This document shows, piece by piece, positions 33,988-40,444 of a stretch of DNA of 40,444 nt; the first letter of the stretch is position 1; each line of letters opens with the position of its first letter. Below the pieces are notes generated by a model. It searched no databases, was not told the DNA's origin, and was given only the letters and a program-made list of their open reading frames with translations. Made by a program: the position numbers and the translations under genes. Source of the stretch: Hydrogenophilaceae bacterium (GTDB lineage Bacteria; Pseudomonadota; Gammaproteobacteria; Burkholderiales; Thiobacillaceae); the NCBI GenBank assembly GCA_024709485.1, contig JANJWO010000008.1, forward strand, positions 1-40,444. The letters are read 5' to 3'.

Positions 33988-34758
33988 ATGTTTACCGCCA
34001 ATCCTTTTGTTCCGCTTGCCGCGTTCATCTCCCCCGCGGTCATGCAGGGCTACCTTGTGCTGATGGCGCTGGCGGTGCTTGCGGGCACGGTGTTCGACAT
34101 GCTGCACAAGCAAAGCGCCAAATTCTTCGCGCGGGATTGGCAGGCCTCCCAGGCTGCAGCAAAGCGACAACTCGGCGGCGGCGAGGTCGCGTCGCTGGCG
34201 GCCAGGACATTGGCAAAAGAAGTGGCGACCTCGGGCGAGTTCTGCAAGCCGGCGCGCAGGCTTTCGCATCTTTTGATGTCCTACGGCTTCGTCGTTTATC
34301 TGCTCGCCACAATCGCCATGGTCTGCGCCTATCCCACGGCGGCCACGCCCACGCCGGCGCTGCTGCCGCTGTTGTGGCACCTCGGCGCGCTGATGGTGGC
34401 GGTCGGCGGCTACTGGTTCTTCTTTCTATTGAGGGTGGACGTGGCGCATGAAGGGCATTCGCCTTTCCGCCTGGTGCGCGCCGATCTGTTCATCGGTTCG
34501 CTGCTGGCGAGCGTGACGTTTGCGCTGGTCTGGTCGTTCGCGCAAACCACGCCTTATCCTGCGGTGGCCTGGGTGTTTTTCGCGCTCTACATCTTCTTCA
34601 GCACGCTGCTGTTCGTTTCGGTGCCGTGGTCCAAGTTCGCGCACATGTTCTACAAGCCCGTCGTGGCCTTCCAGCGCAGGGTGGAAGAAGCCAGCGGTTC
34701 GTCCAAATTGCCTACGGCCGCGCCAGGAGCGAAGCGATGCCCACCTTCACATACATGA
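33988..34758 (+). CDS. aprM: APS reductase membrane anchor AprM
   Basis: The 256-residue integral membrane protein has about five hydrophobic segments (near residues 10-38, 95-117, 123-148, 164-183 and 189-218) and a C-terminal VPWSKFAHMFYKPVVAFQRR stretch. AprM occurs next to aprBA in sulfur oxidisers in place of the QmoABC complex and is thought to pass electrons from APS reductase to the quinone pool. ATG 33988 is preceded by GGAGGT; longer in-frame readings lack a site. The end overlaps aprB by 22 bases. Family name is inferred from context as well as the membrane pattern. Confidence 0.82.
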   Translation: MFTANPFVPLAAFISPAVMQGYLVLMALAVLAGTVFDMLHKQSAKFFARDWQASQAAAKRQLGGGEVASLAARTLAKEVATSGEFCKPARRLSHLLMSYGFVVYLLATIAMVCAYPTAATPTPALLPLLWHLGALMVAVGGYWFFFLLRVDVAHEGHSPFRLVRADLFIGSLLASVTFALVWSFAQTTPYPAVAWVFFALYIFFSTLLFVSVPWSKFAHMFYKPVVAFQRRVEEASGSSKLPTAAPGAKRCPPSHT

Positions 34759-35189
34759 CGCGCTGCGACGGCTGCGGCCTGTGCGTGGATATCTGCCCGT
34801 CCGACATCATGCACATCGACAAAACCTACCGGCGCGCCTACAACATCGAGCCCAACTTCTGCTGGGAATGCTACTCGTGCGTGAAAGCCTGCCCGCAGCA
34901 CGCCATCGACGTGCGCGGCTATGCCGACTTTGCGCCGCTCGGCCACAGCGTCACGGTGCTGCGGGACGAGGCCGCGGGCACCGTCTCCTGGAAGATCAAA
35001 TATAGAGACGGCCGGGTGAAGGAATTCACCTTCCCGATCCGCACCACGCCCTGGGGCTCCATCAAGCCGCCGTCCGACTACGCGGCGCCCGAGGCCGGCG
35101 CGTTGGGTTCGCCCATGCTCGCGCACGAGCCCGACGCGCTGATGGTCGAGGCGCTGCCGCTCTTGCCGCCGGCCGGGCCGCAGCACTAG
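34737..35189 (+). CDS. aprB: Adenylylsulfate reductase beta subunit
   Basis: The 150-residue cytoplasmic iron-sulfur protein has two [4Fe-4S] sites: CDGCGLCVDICPSD (Cys10, 13, 16, 20) and CWECYSCVKACPQ (Cys42, 45, 48, 52). The C-terminal half (VSWKIKYRDGRVKEFTFPI and TTPWGSIKPP) is particular to AprB and wraps around AprA. AGGAGCGAAGCG precedes the ATG, inside aprM. It moves electrons between the FAD of AprA and the membrane anchor. Confidence 0.95.
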   Translation: MPTFTYMTRCDGCGLCVDICPSDIMHIDKTYRRAYNIEPNFCWECYSCVKACPQHAIDVRGYADFAPLGHSVTVLRDEAAGTVSWKIKYRDGRVKEFTFPIRTTPWGSIKPPSDYAAPEAGALGSPMLAHEPDALMVEALPLLPPAGPQH

Positions 35190-35199
35190 GTTCAGCATC

Positions 35200-37044
35200 A
35201 TGAGCCTGTTCTCTTCCCGAAAAACCAAGTTCGTCGACGCCGACATCCTCGTCATCGGCGGCGGCTTCGGCGGCTGCGGCGCAACTTACGAATCCCGCTT
35301 CTGGGGGCGCGACCTCAAGATCGTGCTGGTCGAAAAGGCCAACATCGAGCGGAGCGGCGCCGTCGCCCACGGCCTGTCGGCGATCAACTGCTACATGGGC
35401 ATGCGCTGGGGCGAGAACCAGCCCGACGACTTCGTGCGCTACGCGCGCGGCGATCTCATGGGCCTGGTGCGCGAAGACCTGATCTTCGACATCGCGCGCC
35501 ATGTCGATTCCACCGTGCACAAGTTCGAGGAGTGGGGCCTGCCCATCATGCTCAACCCCGAGACCGGCCGCTACCAGCGCGAAGGCAAGTGGCAGATCAT
35601 GATCCACGGCGAAAGCTACAAGCCCATCATCGCCGAGGCCGCGCGCAAGTCCGCGAGCGAGGTCTACAACCGCATCATGGTCACGCACCTGTTGATGGAC
35701 AAGGCGAAGCCCAACCGGGTCGCCGGCGCCATCGGTTTCAGCGTGCGCGACGGCCACTGCTACGTGTTCCGCGCCAAGGCCGTCATCGTCGCCGCCGGCG
35801 GCGCCTCGCACATCTTCCGCCCGCGCTCCATCGGCGAGGGCACCGGCCGCACCTGGTACGCGCCGTGGAGCAGCGCCTCGGCCTACGGCCTGGTGCTGCA
35901 GGCGGGCGCCAAAATGATCCAGATGGAGAACCGCATCGTGCTCGCCCGCTTCAAGGACGGCTACGGACCGGTCGGCGCCTGGTTCCTGCTGCTCAAGGCC
36001 TACGCCACCAACGCCTACGGCGAGCAGTACGAGGCCGCGCGCCTCGCAGAGATCAAGGCCCTGGTCGGCAAGTATGCCGAGACCGTGCCGATGCCGACCT
36101 GCCTGCGCAACCATGCCATGCTCGAGGAGATCAAGGCCGGGCGCGGGCCCATCTACATGCACACCCAGGAAGTGCTCGACAGCCGCGAAAAGGAAGAAAT
36201 CGGCTGGGAGGACTTCCTCGACATGACCGTCGGCCAGGCCGTGGTCTGGGCCTCGCAGAACATCGACCCGAAAGAAAAACCCTCGGAGCTCATCACCTCG
36301 GAGCCCTACGTCATGGGCTCGCACGCCACCTGTTCCGGGGCCTGGGCCAGCGGCCCGGAGGACGTGGCGCCTGCCGATTACCAGTGGGGCTACAACCGCA
36401 TGACCACGGTGGAAGGCCTGTTCGGCGCCGGCGACACCATCGGCGGCTCGGCACACAAGTTCTCCTCCGGCTCCTTCACCGAAGGCCGCATCGCCGGCAA
36501 GGCGGCGGTCAAATACGTCAGCGAAATGGGCACGACCCCGCCGCAGCTCGACGAGGCGCAGGTCAGACAGCTCGAACAAACCATTTTCCAGCCGCGCGAA
36601 AACTACGAAGTCGGCCGCAACGAAATCGTCGCCGGCAGCGTGGCGCCGAGCTACCTCTCGCCGCTGCAGGGCTTGCAGCGGCTGGAAAAGCTCATGGACG
36701 AATACGTCGGCGGCATCAGCACCTTCTACATGACCAGCGAACCCATGCTGCAGCGCGGCCTGGAACTGATGGCGATGCTGAGGGAAGACCTCGCCCACAT
36801 CGGCGCCGAGGACCTGCACCAGCTGCAACGCGCCTGGGAACTGAGCCACCGGGTGTGGACTTCGGAGGCGGTGCTGCGCCACACCCTCTACCGCCAGGAA
36901 ACCCGCTGGCCCGGCTACTACTACCGCGGCGATTTCCCCCGGCTTGACGATGCCGGCTGGCACGTGTTCACCGCGTCCCAATACGACGCCAACACGGGCG
37001 AATGGCAGATGGACAAGCTACCGGTGCACCACATCATCGCGTGA
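35200..37044 (+). CDS. aprA: Adenylylsulfate reductase alpha subunit
   Basis: The 614-residue flavoprotein has the N-terminal FAD-binding fold (ADILVIGGGFGGCGATYES), ERSGAVAHGLSAINCYMG, IFRPRSIGEGTGR and GSHATCSGAWASGPE, matching AprA. It joins sulfite with AMP to give adenosine-5-phosphosulfate in sulfur oxidisers (or the reverse in sulfate reducers), using FAD. It starts 10 bases after aprB with GGTT as weak ribosome-binding site. With aprM and no qmo genes, this is probably the oxidative form of the enzyme. Confidence 0.96.
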   Translation: MSLFSSRKTKFVDADILVIGGGFGGCGATYESRFWGRDLKIVLVEKANIERSGAVAHGLSAINCYMGMRWGENQPDDFVRYARGDLMGLVREDLIFDIARHVDSTVHKFEEWGLPIMLNPETGRYQREGKWQIMIHGESYKPIIAEAARKSASEVYNRIMVTHLLMDKAKPNRVAGAIGFSVRDGHCYVFRAKAVIVAAGGASHIFRPRSIGEGTGRTWYAPWSSASAYGLVLQAGAKMIQMENRIVLARFKDGYGPVGAWFLLLKAYATNAYGEQYEAARLAEIKALVGKYAETVPMPTCLRNHAMLEEIKAGRGPIYMHTQEVLDSREKEEIGWEDFLDMTVGQAVVWASQNIDPKEKPSELITSEPYVMGSHATCSGAWASGPEDVAPADYQWGYNRMTTVEGLFGAGDTIGGSAHKFSSGSFTEGRIAGKAAVKYVSEMGTTPPQLDEAQVRQLEQTIFQPRENYEVGRNEIVAGSVAPSYLSPLQGLQRLEKLMDEYVGGISTFYMTSEPMLQRGLELMAMLREDLAHIGAEDLHQLQRAWELSHRVWTSEAVLRHTLYRQETRWPGYYYRGDFPRLDDAGWHVFTASQYDANTGEWQMDKLPVHHIIA

Positions 37045-37062
37045 GCTGGGCTGGGAAAAGGC

Positions 37063-37097
37063 GCCTCCCCCACCAGTGGGGGAGGCTGGGAGGGGGA
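37063..37097. repeat. REP-like GC palindrome between aprA and MBL gene
   Basis: GCCTCCCCCA (37063-37072) pairs perfectly with TGGGGGAGGC (37077-37086) around CCAG, and GGGAGGGGG follows. It stands between two convergent genes. The composition resembles dispersed intergenic repeats seen in beta-proteobacterial genomes; it may also act as a rough terminator in both directions. Confidence 0.5.
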
Positions 37098-37109
37098 TGC
37101 CCCGCCCAC

Positions 37110-38336
37110 CTAAGCCGCCTCGCGCTGCTCCTCCTCATGCTGCGCCAGTGCGCAGCGGTTGCGCCCCAGCTCCAGCTCGCCGGCCTTCACCTCATCCACC
37201 TGCAACAGCCCGGTGTTGACCCGGCGGATGTCGTCGTAGCTCGGCGGATGCGGCTGTAAGTGGTCCAGCACGTAGGCGACGAACGCCGGCACGCCCTGGT
37301 CCAGCATGCGCAAGCCTTCATGCTGCCTGCGCAGCGCGCCGAGGGTGGCGCGGTAGCAGCCATGCGCGTCAGCCTCCTGCATATTGCCGAAGTGGGCCGG
37401 CAGCACCACGGTGCTGTCGGGCAGCTTCAGCAGCCGTTGCAGCGAATGGTAGAGCAGGGGCGCCCAGGTCTCGGCATGCCCGCCCAGGTCGGGGCGGCCG
37501 ATCGAGTGGATGAACAGGGTGTCGCCGGTCAGCACATGGCGCTCGTCCGCCACCAGGTTGATCATGCCCAGGGTGTGGCCGGGCAGATGCAGCGTGCGCA
37601 CGCTCGCCGCGCCCAGTTTGAAGCTCATGTTGCCCTGCAGATAGCGGAAGCTGAACGTCGCCGGCAGCAGATCGTCGGGATCGATGCTGTCGTAGGGATG
37701 CAGCCAGTAATCCACCCCCGCCGCCCTCGCCAGCGCCACGCCGCCGCTGATGTGGTCGGCCTGCAGATGGGTGTCGAGCACGTGGGCGATGCGCCAGCCG
37801 CGCTCGGCGGCAATGCGCGTGTAGACATCGATGTGGCGCGCGGCGTCCACCACCATGGCCTCGTTGCCGCCGGCCAGCATGTAGCTCAGGCAGCCCTTGG
37901 CCGGGCGGCTGATCTGCAGGAGGGTGAGGCGCGGGCTTTCTTCCACCACCCGCATTTCGTAATGCGCGCCCCAGGCCGCCATGCCGCCCTCCAGGTTCAC
38001 GGCGTCATAGCCCAGCCGCCGCAGTCCTTCGGCCACGTGCGTCGAAGTGTCGCCCTTGGCGCACACCGCCAAAATCGTTCCGCTTTTGGGCAGTTTGCCC
38101 TTCAACTTAACCGGCGCCGCGCGCGCCACCGCCGCGGCGATCTCCTCGTCCTCCGATTCCAGCTCCAGCAGGTCGAAATAAGGCAGGTTCACGGTCGGGA
38201 GCGGGCGCTTGCCCTCGATCCGCCAGGTCTCGAATTCGTCCCGGTTGCGCACATCCAGGATGGTGAAGCGCTCGCCCGCATTCAGCTTGCGGTGCAGCTC
38301 AGAAGGACTCCAGACAGGCATCTTGTGCGTAGTCAT
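37110..38336 (-). CDS. Rhodanese / metallo-beta-lactamase fusion (persulfide dioxygenase type)
   Basis: The 408-residue protein has a rhodanese domain (residues 1-125, active loop CAKGDTS with Cys92) and a metallo-beta-lactamase domain. The latter has THLQADHISGG (His190, Gln192, Asp194, His195), LPGHTLG (His254), LTGDTLF (Asp272) and LPAHFG (His315). ETHE1-type persulfide dioxygenases bind one iron through the first His, the middle His and the Asp, all kept here, while the second His of HxHxDH is Gln. It likely handles sulfane sulfur, giving sulfite. GGAGGTGAATC precedes the start. It is convergent with aprA, which would oxidise sulfite further. Confidence 0.85.
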   Translation of the reverse strand: MTTHKMPVWSPSELHRKLNAGERFTILDVRNRDEFETWRIEGKRPLPTVNLPYFDLLELESEDEEIAAAVARAAPVKLKGKLPKSGTILAVCAKGDTSTHVAEGLRRLGYDAVNLEGGMAAWGAHYEMRVVEESPRLTLLQISRPAKGCLSYMLAGGNEAMVVDAARHIDVYTRIAAERGWRIAHVLDTHLQADHISGGVALARAAGVDYWLHPYDSIDPDDLLPATFSFRYLQGNMSFKLGAASVRTLHLPGHTLGMINLVADERHVLTGDTLFIHSIGRPDLGGHAETWAPLLYHSLQRLLKLPDSTVVLPAHFGNMQEADAHGCYRATLGALRRQHEGLRMLDQGVPAFVAYVLDHLQPHPPSYDDIRRVNTGLLQVDEVKAGELELGRNRCALAQHEEEQREAA

Positions 38337-38544
38337 GATTCACCTCCGCATTCAAGAATGATCGATGCTGCTTTGACATTAGTTCATGGGAAAGGTGCGG
38401 GGGAAATGAGAGCGGTGGCGGTGGGGTTTTGGTCGGCGTTGTGGGCTTGTTCTCATTCCTGCGACAGGGCCGAGATCGGTGTTGTTAGCGGCTCAAAAAT
38501 AGCAGGTGTAGAATTTCAGCAGCCCCCATACCGAAAGGCCATGT

Positions 38545-38730
38545 ATGCAAACAGTTAAGGAAATAGCACGGGAATTGATTGAGCGTCTGCCCGACACGGC
38601 CAGTTTCGACGATTTGATGTACGAGCTTTATGTTCGGCAGAAAATCGAGGTCGGGCTGAAAGCCGCTGAAGAAGGCCGCACCATCCCGCACGAAGAAGCG
38701 AAGAAACGCCTGCTTGGCGATGCGGATTGA
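38545..38730 (+). CDS. Type II antitoxin-like protein
   Basis: The 61-residue protein reads MQTVKEIARELIERLPDTAS, then DDLMYELYVRQKIEVGLKAA and ends with HEEAKKRLLGDAD, given as blocks. This is the pattern of small antitoxins that precede ParE/RelE toxins. AAAGG precedes the ATG by 6 bases; a closer ATG at 38541 gives only a short frame. Its last 11 bases overlap the toxin gene. A TAGAAT at 38509-38514 could be its -10, without a clear -35. Confidence 0.78.
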   Translation: MQTVKEIARELIERLPDTASFDDLMYELYVRQKIEVGLKAAEEGRTIPHEEAKKRLLGDAD

Positions 38731-39025
38731 GTGGACGGAGCCGGCCGTGCATGACATGGTCGCGCTGCGAGATTACATCGCCAGCGATTCCAAATTCCAC
38801 GCGCAAAGATTCATCCGGCGAATTTTCGAACACGTCGAAAAGCTCGCGGCCTACCCGGAATTGGGGCGCCGCGTTCCGGAAGCCGGCCGGAACGACATAC
38901 GTGAACTGGTCTATCAGGGATACCGCATTATTTACCGGGTATCGCCAGCCAAGGTCGACATACTGACTGTGCTGCACGGCAGCCGGGATTTGAACAACCC
39001 TGCCAACCGCCCCTGGGAGGCGTGA
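38720..39025 (+). CDS. RelE/ParE family toxin
   Basis: The 101-residue protein begins MRIEWTEPAVHDMVALRDYIA and contains LAAYPELGRRVPE, IRELVYQGYRIIYRV and ILTVLHGSRDL, the ParE/RelE superfamily pattern. ParE-type members poison DNA gyrase while RelE-type cut mRNA on ribosomes; the sequence alone does not settle which. ATG 38720 lies inside the antitoxin gene, so both are translated together. Confidence 0.88.
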   Translation: MRIEWTEPAVHDMVALRDYIASDSKFHAQRFIRRIFEHVEKLAAYPELGRRVPEAGRNDIRELVYQGYRIIYRVSPAKVDILTVLHGSRDLNNPANRPWEA

Positions 39026-39170
39026 CGGCGCAACCTGAACCCTCAGGATAACGAAAAAGCCGAGCCTGGCCCCTTAACTGCTTCTCCCCGTAAAGCCGCC
39101 AACTTGGCGATGTTCCTTCATGCACGCCACGCGACCTTGCGCCGGGGGCTGGCCGCCTGTGCAGTCCAAA

Positions 39171-39209
39171 AAACCGGGGTTGACCATATAAGCGGATAAT
39201 GCCCGGTTT
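39171..39209 (+). promoter_or_regulatory. Inverted repeat enclosing promoter-like bases before hflX
   Basis: AAACCGGG (39171-39178) and CCCGGTTT (39202-39209) form perfect 8-bp arms around 23 bases that contain TTGACC (39180-39185), TATAAG (39187-39192) and GATAAT (39195-39200). The hexamers are too close to form a standard -35/-10 pair, so the promoter is uncertain. The remaining part of the 210-base gap after the toxin gene shows nothing else clear. Confidence 0.4.
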
Positions 39210-39235
39210 CGCACTTTTTACAGAAGCCACACCGC

Positions 39236-40444
39236 ATGCAAGATGAAATCAAAGTAAAGCCCCAGTACGCCATTGTGGCGTCGGTTCAGTTGCCGGGGGT
39301 GAGCGATGCCGAGTTCGAGGCGTCGCTGACCGAGCTGCGCGAGCTGGCCAAGACGCTGGGGTTTACGGTGACCCGCGCGTTCACGCAAAAGCGTGCCGGT
39401 TTCGACGCGACGGCGTATCTGGGCGTGGGCAAGCGGCAGGAGATTCGGCATTTCGTGATGGGCGATTCGGATGACGAAACGGAGCCGGCTCTCGATTCGT
39501 CGCCCCCTTTGGTGGGTTCCTCCGAGGCGGACGAGGGGAGCGAGGAGGCCGTGCCGGTGTCGCCGCATCCGATCGACGCCATTTTCGTGGACCACGAGAT
39601 CTCGCCGTCGCAGGCGCGCAACCTGGAAAACGAGGTCGGCTGCCAGGTGATGGACCGCACCATGGTCATCCTCGAGATTTTCCACCGCAACGCGCGTTCG
39701 CCCGCGGCGCGCGCGCAGGTGGAGATTGCGCGCCTCGGCTATCTGGCGCCGCGCCTGCGCGAGATGGCGAAGCTCGCCGGACCGCAGGGGCGGCAGCGCA
39801 GCGGCGTGGGCGGGCGCGGCGCCGGCGAGTCGCATACCGAGCTCGACAAGCGCAAGATCCGCGACCGCATCGCCGAGTTGCAGCGGGAAATCGTCGCCAT
39901 GGACGTGGAGCGCAAGACCCAGCGCGCGCGCCGGCAAGGGCATCAGGGGCTCGCCAGCGTGGCGCTGGTGGGCTACACCAACGCCGGCAAATCGACCCTG
40001 ATGCGCGTGCTCACGGGGAGCGAGGTGCTGGTCGCCAACAAGCTGTTCGCCACGCTCGACACCACCGTGCGCAGCCTCTATCCGGAGAGCGTGCCGCGGG
40101 TGCTGGTCAGCGACACGGTCGGCTTCATCAAGAACCTGCCGCACGGGCTGGTCGCGTCGTTCAAGTCGACGCTCGAAGAAGCGCTGGATGCGTCGCTGCT
40201 GCTGCACGTCGTCGACGCCAGCGATCCCGGCTTCGAACGGCAGATCGAAACCACCGAACATGTGCTGAGCGAGATCGACGCGCAGGAGGTGCCGCGCCTG
40301 CGCATTTTCAACAAGATCGACCACGTCGGCGACGCCGCGGCGCAAGCCGAATGCGAAGCCGCGCTGCGCGCCGCCTACCCCGGTTGCATGGTGATGAGCG
40401 CGCGCCGCCCCGGCGACGTCGCGATGTTGCACCAGGCGATCGTG
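39236..40444 (+). CDS. hflX: GTPase HflX (partial, cut at window end)
   Basis: 403 residues are visible without a stop; the C-terminus is missing. HflX is a ribosome-associated GTPase that splits stalled ribosomes in stress. The N-terminal domain has YLGVGKRQEI and FVDHEISPSQARNLE, then a coiled linker with a glycine-rich GVGGRGAGESHTELDKRKI, and the GTPase domain with G1 GYTNAGKS (246-253), switch TLDTT, DTVGF (Asp293) and NKID (359-362). Residues about 77-112 form an acidic, serine/proline-rich insertion (DSDDETEP and SSEADEGSEE) unlike the usual compact domain. The start at 39236 has no strong ribosome-binding site. Confidence 0.93.
   Translation, partial: MQDEIKVKPQYAIVASVQLPGVSDAEFEASLTELRELAKTLGFTVTRAFTQKRAGFDATAYLGVGKRQEIRHFVMGDSDDETEPALDSSPPLVGSSEADEGSEEAVPVSPHPIDAIFVDHEISPSQARNLENEVGCQVMDRTMVILEIFHRNARSPAARAQVEIARLGYLAPRLREMAKLAGPQGRQRSGVGGRGAGESHTELDKRKIRDRIAELQREIVAMDVERKTQRARRQGHQGLASVALVGYTNAGKSTLMRVLTGSEVLVANKLFATLDTTVRSLYPESVPRVLVSDTVGFIKNLPHGLVASFKSTLEEALDASLLLHVVDASDPGFERQIETTEHVLSEIDAQEVPRLRIFNKIDHVGDAAAQAECEAALRAAYPGCMVMSARRPGDVAMLHQAIV

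Noticed and set aside
35532-36947. 471-codon frame inside aprA on the same strand
   Set aside because: Out-of-frame shadow of aprA with arginine-rich, low-complexity sequence.
39180-39200. TTGACC and GATAAT before hflX as a normal promoter
   Set aside because: Only 9 bases lie between them; I kept the inverted repeat as the observation instead of calling a promoter.

Overview
The window looks like a GC-rich chromosomal segment of a sulfur-oxidising betaproteobacterium, probably in or near the Nitrosomonadales (Thiobacillus / Sulfuricella / Gallionella-type organisms). Three things suggest this: the tuf-S10-spc-alpha ribosomal order with secY and rpmJ, beta-type protein sequences throughout, and an aprM-aprB-aprA cluster for adenylylsulfate reductase with its own membrane anchor. 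The species assignment is inference.

Region 1 (1-14149) is the ribosomal super-cluster on the + strand: the end of tuf, rpsJ, rplC-D-W-B, rpsS, rplV, rpsC, rplP, rpmC, rpsQ, then rplN-X-E, rpsN-H, rplF-R, rpsE, rpmD, rplO, secY, infA, rpmJ, then rpsM-K-D, rpoA, rplQ and a strong intrinsic terminator. Internal sigma-70-type promoters can be read before rplC, rplN and rpsM. The first two have their -10 hexamer inside an inverted repeat.

Region 2 (14213-16227) holds a SAM hydroxide adenosyltransferase (DUF62 family) convergent with a glycerate 2-kinase (MOFRL family).

Region 3 (16284-23439) is an iron-acquisition locus. Two promoters overlap Fur-box-like sequences with nearly identical cores. 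The first precedes a 45-residue HemP and a di-heme cytochrome c peroxidase. The second precedes bfd, a cysteine-rich 81-residue protein, tonB, exbB, exbD, a second HemP (59 residues, start overlapping the exbD stop) and a FecA-like TonB-dependent receptor. Bacterioferritin follows under what looks like its own promoter. The layout suggests import (receptor/TonB/ExbBD), storage (Bfr) and release (Bfd) controlled together.

Region 4 (23429-31782) has an RND efflux permease with its lipoprotein membrane-fusion partner on the - strand, a periplasmic DUF411 protein, a MscS channel flanked by two small paralogous genes of unknown function on the - strand, and a DegP/HtrA-type protease.

Region 5 (31927-33737) is a probable operon of an ECF sigma factor, a Tat-exported ferritin-like protein and a small cytochrome c, behind a candidate sigma-E-type promoter.

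Region 6 (33818-38336) is aprMBA (reversible oxidation of sulfite plus AMP to APS), convergent with a rhodanese/metallo-beta-lactamase fusion of the persulfide dioxygenase type. Together they suggest sulfane sulfur to sulfite to APS oxidation. Region 7 holds a ParE/RelE-type toxin-antitoxin pair and the start of hflX, cut by the window end.
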